Source: Moringa oleifera | Lineage: Eukaryota; Streptophyta; Magnoliopsida; Brassicales; Moringaceae | DNA: 64,000 nucleotides | Reading direction: 5' to 3' | Assembly (NCBI GenBank): GCA_021397835.1 | Contig: JAJFZO010000566.1 | Coordinates: 8,614,001-8,678,000, forward strand | The notes under the pieces: model-generated | The model's input: only the letters and a program-made list of their open reading frames with translations | Told to the model about the DNA's origin: nothing | The model's database searches: none | Position numbers and translations under genes: made by a program | Part shown: positions 12,923 through 24,772 of the stretch, piece after piece | How positions within the stretch are numbered: position 1 is the first letter of the stretch | How the letters are laid out: each line of letters starts with the position of its first letter

Positions 12923-13300
12923 ATGCTGAGTAAGGAGTTTGATTTGAAGGATCTAAAGCCAACCAAAAGAATCTTAGGGATGAAAATTAAAAGAGATAGA
13001 ACTAAAAGGTGGCCTAGGCTCTCCCAAGCAATCTATCTACAAAATGTGGTTGAAAAATTATCTATACACCAAGCCAAGCTAATCACCACACCTTCAGGAA
13101 GACACTTTAAATTGCCTACCTATAACTACCTAAATTTAGAAGAAAAAAATAGGGAAATGAGCAACATATCCTACTTAAATGTAGTAAGGTCACTCATGTA
13201 TGCTATAGTCCGCAGTAGGCCTTATTTATCATATGTAATCAGCCTTCTTAGCAAGTATATGGCCAATCCATGTAAGAAACACTGGCAAATAATGAAGTAG
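12923..13300 (+). pseudogene. copia A reverse transcriptase C-terminal fragment
   Basis: An open frame of 125 codons covers the C-terminal part of the copia reverse transcriptase and the connection to RNase H. It contains FDLKDLKPTKRILGMKIKRD, the block that follows the YVDD motif, then YLNVVRSLMYAIVRSRPYLS and SLLSKYMANPCKKHW, which mark the junction region. It is the longest uninterrupted frame of copy A. The catalytic part lies upstream in other frames. Confidence 0.85.
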
Positions 13301-13908
13301 TTACTATGATATGTCAATGGAACCAAGGGCTACGGATTAATATTTTTCAAATAAGAACTCACCCAGTAAGAACTTGCTGGATATATTAATATTGATTTTG
13401 CTGAAGATAGAGATAAAAGAAGGTCACTCTTAGCCTATATTTTCATAATTGATGGGTACTAGATTAGTCAAAAGGCATAACTTCAACTGACAGTAGCTCT
13501 CTCTACTACAGAAGCTAAGTATATAGCCATGACAGAAGGGTTCAAAGAATGTGTATGATTGCTTGGACTATTAAAGGAGTTGAAGCTGTATAGCTTTGGT
13601 TTGATGATGTTTTCAACTAGCTAATCAGCCATTCATCTATGTATTGACCCAGTATATCATGAAACAAACTAAGCATCTTGATGTTAAGTTTTACCTCATT
13701 CGAGAAAAAAGTGGAACAAGATTACATAAAGCTCAAAAAAATCTCAACTGAGGACAACCTAGTAGATGGGATCGATAGGACCACAAAATGTCCCTCTTTC
13801 AAAATTACTCAAGTGCTTAAAGATTTTGAGCATTGGCACGGATTGAGAGAAAAGATAAAGGATTGAATTTGATTTGCACCGGGCTGCTCACTGGTGTAGG
13901 AAGGACTT

Positions 13909-14078
13909 TGTTGGAATTGATCCTTCAAGCAGTAAGTGCTACAATCTAGAAGCCAAAATCTCCTACTAGTTTTTTTTTTTTTTTCATGTTGTTAAAGACC
14001 ATTTGAAGAGCTAGACATAGAATAAATTATAGCTCTCCATGCTGTTTAATGAAGAATCCACATGGCTTGTTATTACCC
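13909..14078 (+). repeat. start of 3' LTR of copia A
   Basis: The sequence begins TGTTGGAATTGATCC just after a purine-rich tract. It can be aligned base by base, with substitutions and a 15-base T run at 13970-13984, to the reverse complement of 27060-27251 (copy C). Shared phrases include AAGCAGTAAGTGCTAC, CATGTTGTTAAAGACC and AATCCACATGG. About 170 bases survive. At about 14079 it changes abruptly into the tandem array, so the rest of the LTR is lost. Confidence 0.8.
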
Positions 14079-16954
14079 ACGAATTTTAAGTGCACTTTTA
14101 GAATGTGTTTTATAGTTAGGGGAGGAAGCAATGAATTCTTTAAGTAGTGCTAAACACTTTAATCTAATGGCTTCATTTTGTACAATCTTCTTGCGGCTAG
14201 AGAGGGGAAGTAAGGAGCATGCCGTGAAACTATTTCTCTTTAGTGCCACATCCAAATGATTAAATTTTAGTGTGCTTATCTCGAATTCTTTTTGCACTAA
14301 GGGGCCATGGTAAAGAGAGAATTTCTCAAGCAACAAATTCTGCTTTCATTATTAGAGCCCTAAATTACACACTCAACATCACCACTAAAACAATGTGCTT
14401 TATAGTGCATCTGGGTGATGGAATCTAGAATTTCCCATAAAGGTGCTAAAAACATTAATCCAATGGCCTTCATTTTTTATAATTTACTCACGGTTAGAGA
14501 AAGGGAGCATGAGAGAGCAAGCCATGAATCTGTTTCCCTTTAGAGCTGCATCCTAATGATCAAATTTTAAGCGTGCTTATCTAGAATATGTTCTAGAGTA
14601 AGGGGCCATGAGTCAAGGAAAGAATTCCTCAAGCAATGGATTCTACTTTCACTAATAAAAGCCCCAATTAGTCACCCACCATCAACTAAAACAAAGTGTT
14701 GTTTAGTGCATCTTGGTGATGAAATCTTCAGATTTTTAGAAAAAAGTAGAAAACTTTGATCCAGTGGCTTTCATTTTCAAAAATTTTCTCACAACTTGAG
14801 AGAGGAGCAAGAGAGAACATGCTTTGAATCTATTTCCCTTTAGAGTCACATCCCAATGGTCAAATTTTGGATACACTTATCTAGAATATGTTTTATGTTC
14901 TAGAGTGAGGGGTCATAACTCAGTGGAGAAATTCCTTAAGCAACGGATTCTACTTTCACTAATAGAATCCCCAATTACTCACTCAACATCACTACTAAAA
15001 CAAGCTGCCTTACAGTACATCTTGGTGATGAAATCTTGAAATTCTAAGAGAAGTGCCAACAACTTTGATCCAATGGCCTTCATTTTCTGCAATTTTTCGT
15101 AGACAAAGAGAATGAGCAAGAGAGAGCACATCGTGAATCCTTTTTCCTTTAAAGTTGTATTGTTATGGTCAAATTTTAAGTTTATTTATCTAGAATGTGT
15201 TCTAGAATGAGGGGCCTTAAGTGCAGCAAGGAATTTCTCAAGTAATAAATTCTCTTTTCGCTAATAAAACCCCCAATTATTCACTCACTATAACTATTGA
15301 AATAGGGTGCCTTCTTGTGCATCTTTGTGATGGAATCTTAAAATTCCTGATGAAGTTTTAAACATTTTGATCCATTAGCTTTCATTTTCGAAAATCTTCT
15401 TCCTGCTAGAGAGTAAAGCAAGAAAGAACATGTCATGAATCCTTTTTCCTTTATAGTTAAGTTTCAATGGTCAAATTTTAAGTGTGCTTATGAAATGTGT
15501 TTCTAAAGTCAAGGGAAGAAGCAATGGATTCTGTGAGAAGTGCTAAACACTTTGATTTAATGGCCTTCATTTTCTATAATCTTCTCATGACTAGAGATAG
15601 GGAACAAGAGAAAGAATGCCGTGAATTCATTTCCTTTTAGAGCTACGTCCTAATGATCAAAGTTTATAAGCACCTATCTAAAATATTTTTTAGAATAAGG
15701 TGCCCCATCAGGGAAGGGAAGAATTCCTCTAGCAACGGATTTTACTTTAACTAAAAGAACCCCCAGTTACTTGCTCATCATCTTTATTGAAACAACGTGC
15801 TTTTTGGTGCATCTTAGTGATGGAATCTTGACTTTTTCAAAAAAGTGGTAACAACTTTGATCCAATGACCTCCATTTTTTACAATCTTCTTGCAACCAAA
15901 AAGAGGAAGAAAGAGAGAGCATACAATAAATCCTTTCTCTTTATAGCTAAGTCCTACCAGTTAAAGTTTAAGTGCGTTTTTGGAATGTGTTCTAGAGTTA
16001 AAGAAGGAAGCAATAGATCTCTAAGAAGTGCTAAACATTTTGATCTGATGGCTTTCCTTTTCTATAATCTACTCACAGCTAGAGAGAATGAGCCAGAGAA
16101 AGCACACTGTGAATCCTTAACCATTCATGGCTAAGTCCCAAAAGTCAAATTTTAAGTGCGCTTCTGCAATATGTTCTAGAATTAGAGTAGGAAGTATTGG
16201 ATTCTCTGAGAAGTGCTAAATATTTTTATCCAATGGCCTTCATTTTCTATAATCTTTTCATGGCTAGGAAAAGAGAGCAAGAAGAAGCACATCATGAATC
16301 TGTTTCCCTTTAGAGTCACATCTCAATGGTCAAATTTTAAGTATGCTTATCTTGAATGTGTTCTAGAGCAAAGAACCATGAGTGAAAGAGCAATTCCTTA
16401 AGTAGTAGATTCTGCTTTCACTAACATAACCCCCAATTACTCACTCACCATCACTATTAAAACAAGTTGCCTTCTAGTGCATCTTAGTGATGGAATCTTG
16501 AAATTCTCGATGAAGTACTAAACACTTTGATCTAATGTTCTTCATCTTTTAAAATCTTCTCATAACGAGAAAGAGGGAGCAAGAGAGATCACATCGTGAA
16601 TCCTTTTCCTTTTATAGTTAAGTCCCAATGGTCAAATTTTAAGTGCACTTTTGGAATGTGTTCAAGAGTTAGGGGAGGAAGTAATGGATTCTATTAGAAG
16701 TATTAAACACTTTGATTCAATGGCCTTCATTTTCTACAATTTTCTTATAACTAGAGAGAGGAAGTAAGAGAGAGCACGCCGTGAATCGTTTCCCTGTAAA
16801 CCTACATCTAAACAGTCAAATTTTTAATGTGCTTATCTAAAATGTGTTCTTGAGTGAGGGCCATGAATAAAGGGAGGAATTCGTCAAGCAACAGTTTTTC
16901 TTTCATTAATAGAACCCTCAATTACTAACTCACCATCGCCACTAAAATAAGTTA
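14079..16954. repeat. tandem array with two unit lengths (~300 and ~185 bp)
   Basis: The marker phrase CAATGGCCTTCATTTTCT recurs at 14165, 14461, 14761, 15071, 15372, 15558, 15862, 16045, 16231, 16533 and 16718. The steps are 296, 300, 310, 301, 186, 304, 183, 186, 302 and 185 bases. The array starts with the tail of a short unit and ends in a truncated long unit. Long units carry an extra ~115-base block (AATTCCTCAAGCAACGG ... GTGCATCTTGGTGATGG) that short units lack. In both types the flanks of this block end in ATTCT, so the short form could have arisen by deletion between two ATTCT copies. The classes also differ elsewhere: most long units have CCCTTTAGAG where most short units have CTTTATAG. 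No coding capacity is recognised; the short open frames inside are by-products. Confidence 0.9.
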
Positions 16955-17019
16955 ATTTAGGTGGGAGGATTTGGCTTCTAGAGTGTAGCACTTACTACTT
17001 GAAGGATTGGATCCAACTA
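16955..17019 (-). repeat. start of 3' LTR of copia B
   Basis: Reading on the minus strand from 17019, the sequence GTTGGATCCAATCC followed by AGTAGTAAGTGCTAC matches the LTR starts at 13909 (copy A) and 27251 (copy C). Only about 65 bases are left before it passes into the tandem array. The purine-rich tract AAGGAGGAG lies just inside the element at 17020-17030. Confidence 0.75.
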
Positions 17020-19916
17020 ACTCCTCCTTGATCCAGCAAGTAGCCTAATGCATATCAAAGCCAATCCGTTCTCTTTTCTCTCAACCTATGCCAATGCTCA
17101 AAATCTTCAAGTACTTTGAGTGATTTTGAAAGAGGGACACACTTTATGGCCATATCTGCTTGGTTGTCCTCAGTTGAGATTTTCTTGAGCATTATGTAGT
17201 CTCGTTCCACTTTTTCTCAAAGAAAGTGATACTTAACATCAAAATACTTAGTTTGTTCAATTTTTGCACAGATGAATGGTTGATTGACTATTTGAAAACA
17301 TCATTAAACCTAAGCTATATATCTTCAACTGCTTTAATAGTTCAAGCAATCATACACCTTCTTTAAACCTTTTTGTCATGGCTATATACTCAGCCTCTAT
17401 AGTGGAGAGAGCTACTATCTATTGAAGTTGTACCTTTCAACTAATGTAGCACCTATCAAGCATGAAAATAAAGTTTAGAGTGACCTCATTTTCTTTCTAT
17501 GATCGATGAAATCAGCATCAACATATCCAACAAGTCCTTGCTAGATAAGTCCTTCCTTGGCATATATCAATCCATAACCCTTGGTTCCATTGATATATCT
17601 TAGCAATCACTTCATTGCTTATCAGTGTTCTTACCCAGATTGGCCATATATTGCTAAGAAGGCTAATTACATAGGATAAATCAAGCCTCCTGCAGATTAT
17701 AGCATACATGAGTGACTTTACTGTATTTGAGTAGGATGTACTCATTTCCAATTTTTCATCTTCTAAATTTGGGCAGCTATAGGTAGACACTTTGAAGTGT
17801 TTTCCTAAGGGTGTGGTGACAGGTTTTGCTTAGTGCATAGAGAATTTTTTAGCCACTTTTGTAGATAGGTTTCTTGAGAGTACTTCAGCCTTCTCTCAAT
17901 TCTATCTCTCTGAATTTCCATTCCCAAGATTCTTTTGGCTTGCCTTAGGTCCTTCATATCAAACTCCTTATTTAAAATTTTCTTGGTGGCTAAATAATTC
18001 TCTTGTCCCTATCTCAAGCCAATTGTATTGAGTAATTAACCATGATCATCCCCACACTACAGCTATTATTGATTATCATTTATAAGGGTAGTTCACTGCT
18101 GCTCTCTTTATGAGCTTGAACTAGATGATTTAGAAGCTTGTCTAGTAAAGGCTTGAGATGTTTTTTATTCTATTGCAACCTCAATAACTCCCTTGCATTC
18201 TTTCAAACCTTCTAGATTATTATCACTTGTGGCAGGACCTCCTTATTGAGCATATAGCAGAGAAGTCCCTTGGAATGTGACATCTCTGTTAATTAAACTC
18301 TTATAGACTCCTCTCTTTTTATATAGATCTTATAGCTAATTCTGTTATAGTTACAGTCCCTCAAAAAGCCTTGCCAAGGCCAGAGGTGAATAGTGTATGC
18401 CTCACTTTTCCATGATGGTTTTATTCATCCTTTGAGTAACTCCATTCTGTTCTGGAGTTTCCTCACTGTCTTATTCCTCAAAATCCCATACTTCCTGTAA
18501 TAAGTTCTCAGGGCTTTATGCTTTTTTCTAATTTGGTTCTCCATCAACACATTCCATTCTTTAAACCTTTTAGAGCATTTATCTTTTGTTTTTAACATAT
18601 ACAGCCACATCATTCTTGAAAAGTCATTAACAGTGGAGAAGAAGTACCTGCATCCACCATGGGTTGGAGTTGCCTCTAGCCCTCATAAATCTGACTGCAC
18701 ATTATCCATAATTTTGGTTGAGTTATGCTCTCCAACTACTTCAACTTGTGTTGGTTAGCAAACATACACTGCTCATAAAACTTAAGATGCGAAACTTTAT
18801 TCTTGCCTAGTAGTCCTTAATTACTAATGATTTAAAGCCCTTTCTTACAACAATGCCCAAACCTTCTATGCTACAGTTAAGCAGCACCAAGTTCTTCTTT
18901 AACAGCCACTACTACTTCTCCTATCACAACCTTACCTTTAAGAATGTATAGGCCGTTCTCTATAATTCCTTTTAGGATCGCCAAGTAACCTTTTAAGACC
19001 TTAAGAGTACCTCCCTCAGTATTGGAGGAGTATCCTTTACCATCCAAAGAGCCTAAGGAAATCAAGTTCTTCCTTAGTTACGACACATGCCTCACTTCCC
19101 TTAAGATCTTAATAGTTCCATCTTTCAGCTTAAAAGTTATGGTTCTAATGCCTTTAACTCCATAGGATTGATCATTCCCCAACGATAATCCATGGTTTTT
19201 TTACCTTTTCATAGTCTTCAAACCACTCGGCCTTGGGATACATGTGATAAGTGCCAGCTGAGGCAAGAATCTATCCATTTAAGACTTTGGATTCTATCAC
19301 TGCTAGCACATCACCTTCTTTTTTGAGAGAATCAGCAGCTATGACTCCATCTGCCTCCTTGGTGGGTTGCACATCTTACTTTATCTTAAAATCTCTACAA
19401 AACCTCTTAATATGGCTAAGTTTCCATAGAAGAAATATTTCTTCACAAGCCCTTTTGATTGAGGCCTTGTAGGGCTTTTGAACTAGTCTTTGGTAAAAAT
19501 CTTGTTGAAAGATTGCCTTCTTTTTTTTTTTTTTTTTTTAGTTCTTCCTTTGGAACATAAAGCTTCCTTTAATGAAGATCCAAATGTTGTTGTTTCTCTT
19601 CATTTCTTGATCCTTAGACCTGATCGTAGGCTCTAACCCTCATGGATAAAGTCTCTTTGTTGTACCTGATTATATTCCTTAATTGGTGGAAGTCTACTGG
19701 TATTGAGTCAAGCAAGATAACTGCTTCATCTTTGTCACTAAACTTCCCACTCATATTTTCAAGATAGATTACATTTTTAAGATCGATTACAATCTTGAAG
19801 AATTCATCCAAGTTCTCATCAAGACATTTATCTTTATCCATCTTGTAACCAAAAAAATCTTGTTTTGAGGTAGATTCTATTGGTTAAATTTTTAGTCATG
19901 TAAAGACTTTCGAGTT
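17020..19916 (-). mobile_element. Ty1/copia copy B, lacking most of RT and the gag start
   Basis: On the minus strand this is a copia polyprotein remnant closely related to copies A and C. From high to low coordinates it holds gag (19916-19320), protease (about 19320-19050), pre-integrase (19000-18800), integrase (18800-18250), linker (18250-18000), the end of reverse transcriptase and RNase H (17990-17040). Compared with copy C about 0.9 kb of the reverse transcriptase core is missing around 17990. The gag N-terminus is cut at 19916. Recognisable blocks include KCLDENLDEFFKIVIDLKN (gag, 19830-19770) and YSNTVKSLMYAIICRRLDLS (RT end, near 17700). It has many stops. Its 3' end faces the 3' end of copy A across the tandem array. 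Confidence 0.88.
19614..19916 (-). pseudogene. copia B gag fragment
   Basis: Two overlapping frames encode the middle of a copia gag (UBN2 family). WNKLESLYMTKNLTNRIYLK appears at about 19920-19860, followed by DENLDEFFKIVIDLKN and then LLDSIPVDFHQLRNIIRYN. This is the same region as residues 95-165 of the better preserved gag at 24849. The upstream quarter of gag is absent because the element is cut near 19916 and followed by DNA of another copia piece in the opposite orientation. Confidence 0.8.
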
Positions 19917-19934
19917 TATTCCATTCTCTACTGT

Positions 19935-20520
19935 AGTGGGCTGAGTGATGTAAGTCATGATCTACAGCTGGCCTCATTTTTGCTATGTAATTGGCTTGCT
20001 TAGTAGATGCATGGCTAATCCTAACAAAGAGCACTAGAGGTTATGAAGTAGCTTCTAGGATACTAAATGGCACAAAGAATCATGGATTGATTTATAAGAA
20101 AAAAGTCTTTTGCAGCAAGGTTAATAGGACATGTAGATTCTGATTTTTTGGTGATAGAGACAAAAGAAGATCATTGTCTGCATGTGTTCATTTATGAAAG
20201 TTGTTATGTGAGTTAAAAGGCTTTACTTCAACCAATTGTAGCCTTATCCAGCATAGAAGCAAAATATGTAGCAATGACTGAGGGTTTAAAAGAGGGAATC
20301 TGGTTGCTTGAATTGCTAAAGGAATTAGGATTATCTAACTTAAATATGATCTTTTTTTTTTTTTAAGATAGCCAGTCAGTAACACCTTAATTTTAAGTAC
20401 TATTTCAAAAGGATGAAGGTAAAGGATGGTTACCTCAAACTAGAAAAAATTGGAACTAAAGATAACCCTTCAGATATGGCCACAAAGACTATTTTTTTTA
20501 GAAAGTTATAGAGATGCAAG
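19935..20520 (+). mobile_element. copia piece E (RT end and RNase H only)
   Basis: The plus strand starts abruptly with MIYSWPH...GLLSRCMANPNKEHW (19958-20035), the end of copia reverse transcriptase. RNase H blocks follow: RGYEVASRILNGTKNHGLIY, then LQPIVALSSIEAKYVAMTEG near 20235-20285 and GIWLLELLKELGLSNLN near 20300-20350. In the last part DNPSDMATK-like sequence marks the end of the polyprotein at about 20490. Frames shift at least three times. The piece abuts copy B head to head: the gag of B and the RT end of E are in opposite orientations within about 20 bases. Confidence 0.8.
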
Positions 20521-21939
20521 AAGCCGCTAAGGATAGGTATGGGATGATGATTTTGTTTGTGATGCAGCAAAGTCTGCATTAATACCACTTTTGGTAAATC
20601 GAAGTGGACAATGTTACAGAAACAAGGTAAAAAAATATTACTGAAAGTGATCCAGCAACGTTACAAAAAAAAAAAAAAATTAAAGCTTTGTTCCTTTGTT
20701 TAGATTTAGTTGGCCTAGCTGGACATAATAAGTTGCGGAACCAATCAACAGACGTCAAATGTATTAATGAAGCTGCCAGTTGGACTTTACTTAGGTCACA
20801 TCAACTAGAAACATCTTGCAAACCAATATAAAAGTTGGTTTAATAGGATGTTTCTAAACCTTGTCTCACCTGCTATAATCCCTTTTGGATGACCTAATGA
20901 AAGATGGTGACTTTTTGCGTCAGAGTAAGCATGAAAAAATTTCATTTTGAAAAATGCCAAACTATCCAAAAAGAAAGAAACTAAATGGAAATTTCTTCAT
21001 CAAACTAGTTATTTTCTTTAATAAAGGGGCACAAAGACCCGAAAGGATGAAAATTATAAGTGGATACCTGACAATGATTTTTTATTAGCAGGTTATTACT
21101 TCTTGGAGAATGATTTAACTGCAGCTAGAAGTTCTGACAATCATGAGGATCGCCATATTTTAAGGTCACATTTAACTAATAAATCATTTAATACTGATCA
21201 TAATTGGAGGAATTGATCACCTAAAGATGCTTTATGTTTTCCTTTTCATGAATTTGACAACAAATTAAAGAGGAAGCCTACCATTTGAGGAGCTATACTT
21301 GACCAAAAGCAAGGAGATCTCCATTGAAAGATTCAATATCCCAAAAGTTGATGGTAAAAATAGGAGTTTTGATTATTTTGTAAGGACCTCCTGATAGCTT
21401 GACATGGCTAAAGATTCTAGTTTTCTCCAAAGAGCCTCTGCAAAGACATTCCCATCTTATTCAAAGCTTTCTATTGAGGAGAAATTTGGTGCAATAACTC
21501 AAAAGAACCATGTCTAGTTATGTCGCTTAATATTTAAGTACTGGATAGTGCTTAATAACCAGAGATCCTTTGTTTGAGACTGCATCTTGGTATGTTGAAG
21601 CTTCTACTAGTAGTCATATGCTTGAATGCAGGCCCAAATGGTGTAATAGGGCTCACTTTGGGTGAGATATTGAAGGCAAATTTAGGTATGATATTATGTC
21701 AAAGAGTGCTAAACTAGAAAATTGGACCTTAAGTGGTGCAGATGCTTGCTTTGATTTAAACGCTGGGTTTAATAATGTCATAACAAGTTCCTTACTATCA
21801 AAAGAAATTCTAAAACTAAAACATGGAAGAGTAAAAAGTGTAAAGCTATTGGTATTTTAACTTTAGTTATGGGCTCTTAATTATTAGGAGCTTAATGTTA
21901 AGTTGCACTATTTTTCCAGTTATTTGAGTGTATCAAATT
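20521..21939. other. unassigned DNA between copia pieces E and F
   Basis: No family is recognised. Parts around 21240-21500 read with few stops on the plus strand (for example RASAKTFPSYSKLSIEEKF near 21435) and may be decayed coding DNA of unknown origin. The first part may include the 3' LTR of piece E, but no second copy in the window aligns to it. Confidence 0.4.
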
Positions 21940-24150
21940 AAAACTTAAGTACGGAGAGGCAGATACAACTAGTGTTTGTTTGATCAATTGGTGTCCTTCA
22001 AGGGTTATTGATCTTAAAACACTTGAAGAGAGGTGGTCAAGGACTCCTATGAGCCAATATCACTTGAAAGTTTCTGGATGTGCGGCCTATGCACACCGAA
22101 AGGAGGCAAGCTTGATTCTAGGGCAATTAAAGATATTTTCCTTGCCTATCTTGAAGGGATTAAAAGGTTACAAACTCTGTGTAAAACATGGTTTAAATAA
22201 CAAAATTGTCATAAGTAAAGATGTGGTCTTTAATGAGACATCCTTGCCATATACAAGCCAAGAAAAAGAAAAGTAAAATAAACCAACTACAGAGAGAACT
22301 TCTAAAGTTAAGGAAGTTGTTGATCTAGATTAATTTAAACTTAGAAGATCAAATCATTCATCCCAAAAACAGAATATAACATAACAGCCTCATCCAGTCA
22401 ACAAAGATAGTCTAGTTTAAATAATGAAAAGGAGTATTTTTTTAATGATGTAGAACATTTAAGGACTTATCAATTAGCAAGTGATAGGTTTAGAAGAAGT
22501 ATCACACCACCTACAAAATATCTACCTGAAGATCTTAGTTCCAGTTAAGTTAAAGGAAAGTTGATAGCCTATGTTTTCCACACAACAGACCAGATAGAGA
22601 GTATGAATCTAAAAAATACAATGTGCTACGTCTGGTCATCAAGCAACAAATTAATTTAAGGTAATGCAAGAGGAAACAGCTCTCTTTATGCTAACAAGAC
22701 ATGGAAGCTGGTTTAAAAACCTTTAAATCTAAGGGTGGTGGATTATAGATAGGTATTCAAGCTTAAAGATGGTCATACAGAAGTTACACCTAATAAATTC
22801 AAATAAAGTCTGATAGCTAAAGGCTTCACCCAAGTGAAAGGGATTGATTATGCAGAAATTTTCCTACTTATGGTTAAATACAAGACAATTCAAACCATCT
22901 TGCAAAGGTAGCTATAAAAGATTAGAAGCTTAAATAAATGGATGTGAAGACTGCTTTTCTCCATGGAGAATTATGGGAGAATATCTATATGAAATAATGT
23001 GAGGGATTTGAAGAAAAGGGCAAAGAAGATCAAGTGTGCTTACTAAAGAAGTCACTCTATGGCTTAAAAATATCTCCTAGGCAATAGTACAAGAGGTTTG
23101 ATAGCTTTATACATCAAGCAGGCTTCATCTGGAGTGCTAATAACACATACTCCTATTACAAAGATGCAGGTTGTTAAGAAGTTGCGTTCTTGATGTTGTA
23201 TCTAAATGATATGCTAATTATCGGTAGTAACATGCACAAGATAGCCTCATTGAAGAAGATTTTTAGTGAAGAATTTAACATGAATGATTTAGGGCCTGCA
23301 AAGAAGATATTGGGAATGGAAATCAAAAGAGATAAGAGTAAGTGCAGGCTTATGTTATCCTAAAAATCTCACATCCACAAAGTTACTGAAAAATTTTAGA
23401 TGTTGCAAGTAAAATCAGTAAGTGTTCCAGTTGGAAATCATTTTAAATTATTTTTTTAGAGTTGTCCAAAAACCGAAAAAGAAAATCAGGAAATGATAAA
23501 CATCCATTACTCAAACGAAGTGAGGAGTATCTATATGCCATGATCTACAATAGAGTTGATTTGTCATATGTAATCAGACTGCTTAGTAGATACATGGCCA
23601 ATCTCACCAAAGATTATTGGCAGGTAAAAGTGGTTATTAAGATACTTAATTAGAACAAGAAGCTTGGGTTAGCTTCTGAAAAGAAAGGTTTAATTCAGTA
23701 AGGATTGGAAGGGTATGTAGACTCTAATTTTGCTAGACATAAAAGCAAAAGAAGATATCTTTTTGCTTATATTTTAATTTTTAAAAGACATTATTTGAGA
23801 TAGAAAGCTCAACTTCAATCTATTGTTGCTTTACTCTAGCACTAAGGTAGAGTATATATTAATTACAGAAGGTTTTAATGAAGTTACCTAGTTGCTTGGG
23901 TTGCTTAGTGATTTATAGTTTTATAGAGATCCCGTATTTATGTTTTCAGATAGCCAAACTGTAATGCATCTCTGTAAGAATCGAATTTACCATGAATGTA
24001 GCAAACCCCTTGATGTTAAGTATCATTTTATGAGAGAAAAAGTAAAACAAGGATTCATGCTACTGGAGAAGGTTACCACTGACGACAAACCCCATTGATA
24101 TGGCCACAGAACCTGTTTTCCTGAAAAACTATATAAGTATTTAAAGATTA
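21940..24150 (+). mobile_element. Ty1/copia piece F (integrase end to RNase H)
   Basis: The plus strand begins in the C-terminal part of the integrase. LEERWSRTPMSQYHLKVSG and AAYAH lie near 22025-22095, followed by IISKDVVFNETSLPY-type sequence to 22276. The linker region follows to about 22640. Reverse transcriptase (about 22680-23440) shows MDVKTAFLHGELWENIYMK at 22938-22994 and LYLNDMLIIGS near 23200, where the catalytic YVDD has become LND. The RT end (ARMYAMIYNRVDLSYVIRLL-like, near 23530) and RNase H continue to about 24140, with RLLSRYMANLTKDYWQ and DVKYHFMREKVKQGF. Stops and frameshifts are frequent. Protease and the first half of integrase are absent. Its sequence is closer to piece E than to A-C. 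Confidence 0.88.
21980..22276 (+). pseudogene. copia F integrase C-terminal fragment
   Basis: This 98-codon open frame covers the end of the integrase catalytic core and the small C-terminal domain of a Ty1/copia element. It contains INWCPSRVIDLKTLEERW, then VSGCAAYAHRKE, then KGYKLCVKHGLNNK and SKDVVFNETSLPY. The family consensus has the same blocks in the same order. The DDE residues lie upstream and are not present, because recognisable integrase starts only at about 21940. Confidence 0.88.
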
Positions 24151-24230
24151 TTAGGTTAGTATTCGATGACATAGAATGAATGAAAGGTTGAAGATGCACT
24201 AAGTTGATTTTATTAGATCAATAAGGAGTT

Positions 24231-24767
24231 TGTTGAAGAATAAGATGATCCAGCTAAAAATGATAGCAAAGACTTTTAGTGGCGCTACTTCTGGATCTAG
24301 TAGCTGAGTCAAAAAAGGCTTGGTAAGTAACTTGAGCAATGAGTATCATCTAAGTCATAAGCTTATTGCACAGATGGATGAATCTCTTTACCATATCAGT
24401 AAAATATATAATATATAAAGCCACTATATTTTCTAGTTCTATTGCTATTGCTGAAAGTTTTATATCCTCTTTGATTAAGTCTTTTAAGAAGTACTAGCCT
24501 TTGATTATAACTGAGGAATTATAGCACTACAAGCAATGAAATTATTTATCTCTATGAGAGAGTTTCATCAGTTATATAAGAAGACCAAGTGTCTATAGTT
24601 ATTAATGTCTAGTGTTGGATTCATTCTTGATGTATTTGTAAAGTTCAATTCAAGATAGTGATTAATCCAATTTCTTCATTTGTGGAAAATCTCTTATTGT
24701 TTGCTTTATAAGAATAAAGAAAATTTAAGGTTGAGTTTACATAAGGTTAAAATAGAAGTTATATTCA
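24231..24767 (+). repeat. copia LTR shared by pieces F and G
   Basis: After the RNase H of piece F and a purine-rich AATAAGGAG, the sequence TGTTGAAGAATAAG starts at 24231, like the TGTTGG starts of the other copia LTRs here. It runs for about 540 bases to a CA at 24766-24767, five bases before a tRNA-primer-like site. The LTR thus serves as 3' LTR for F and 5' LTR for G. The boundaries come from motif position only, since no second copy of this LTR is present for alignment. Confidence 0.6.
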
Positions 24768-24772
24768 AAAAC

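Larger units (their letters stand above)
11356..13908 (+). mobile_element. Ty1/copia copy A, internally deleted polyprotein
   Basis: The plus strand follows the copia order protease, integrase, reverse transcriptase, RNase H. The protease active-site region reads ILDLACTYHKCPKDEW at about 11385-11432, and the following block runs to KLKDGTIKIL near 11557. It then joins directly to the integrase core (11565-11880), so the pre-integrase zinc-binding part is missing. The integrase linker continues to about 12200. Reverse transcriptase runs in broken frames from about 12230 to 13000, with LYVDYMLI near 12855 in place of the catalytic YVDD. RT C-terminus and RNase H follow to 13866. A purine-rich tract (TAGGAAGGA) precedes the LTR start at 13909. 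Gag and the 5' LTR are absent. Many stops and frameshifts make it inactive. Confidence 0.9.

Noticed and set aside
14079..16954. Possible CRISPR array or coding repeats
   Set aside because: Units are 185-310 bp with no short repeat/spacer alternation, and the open frames within them fall in different phases and are broken.
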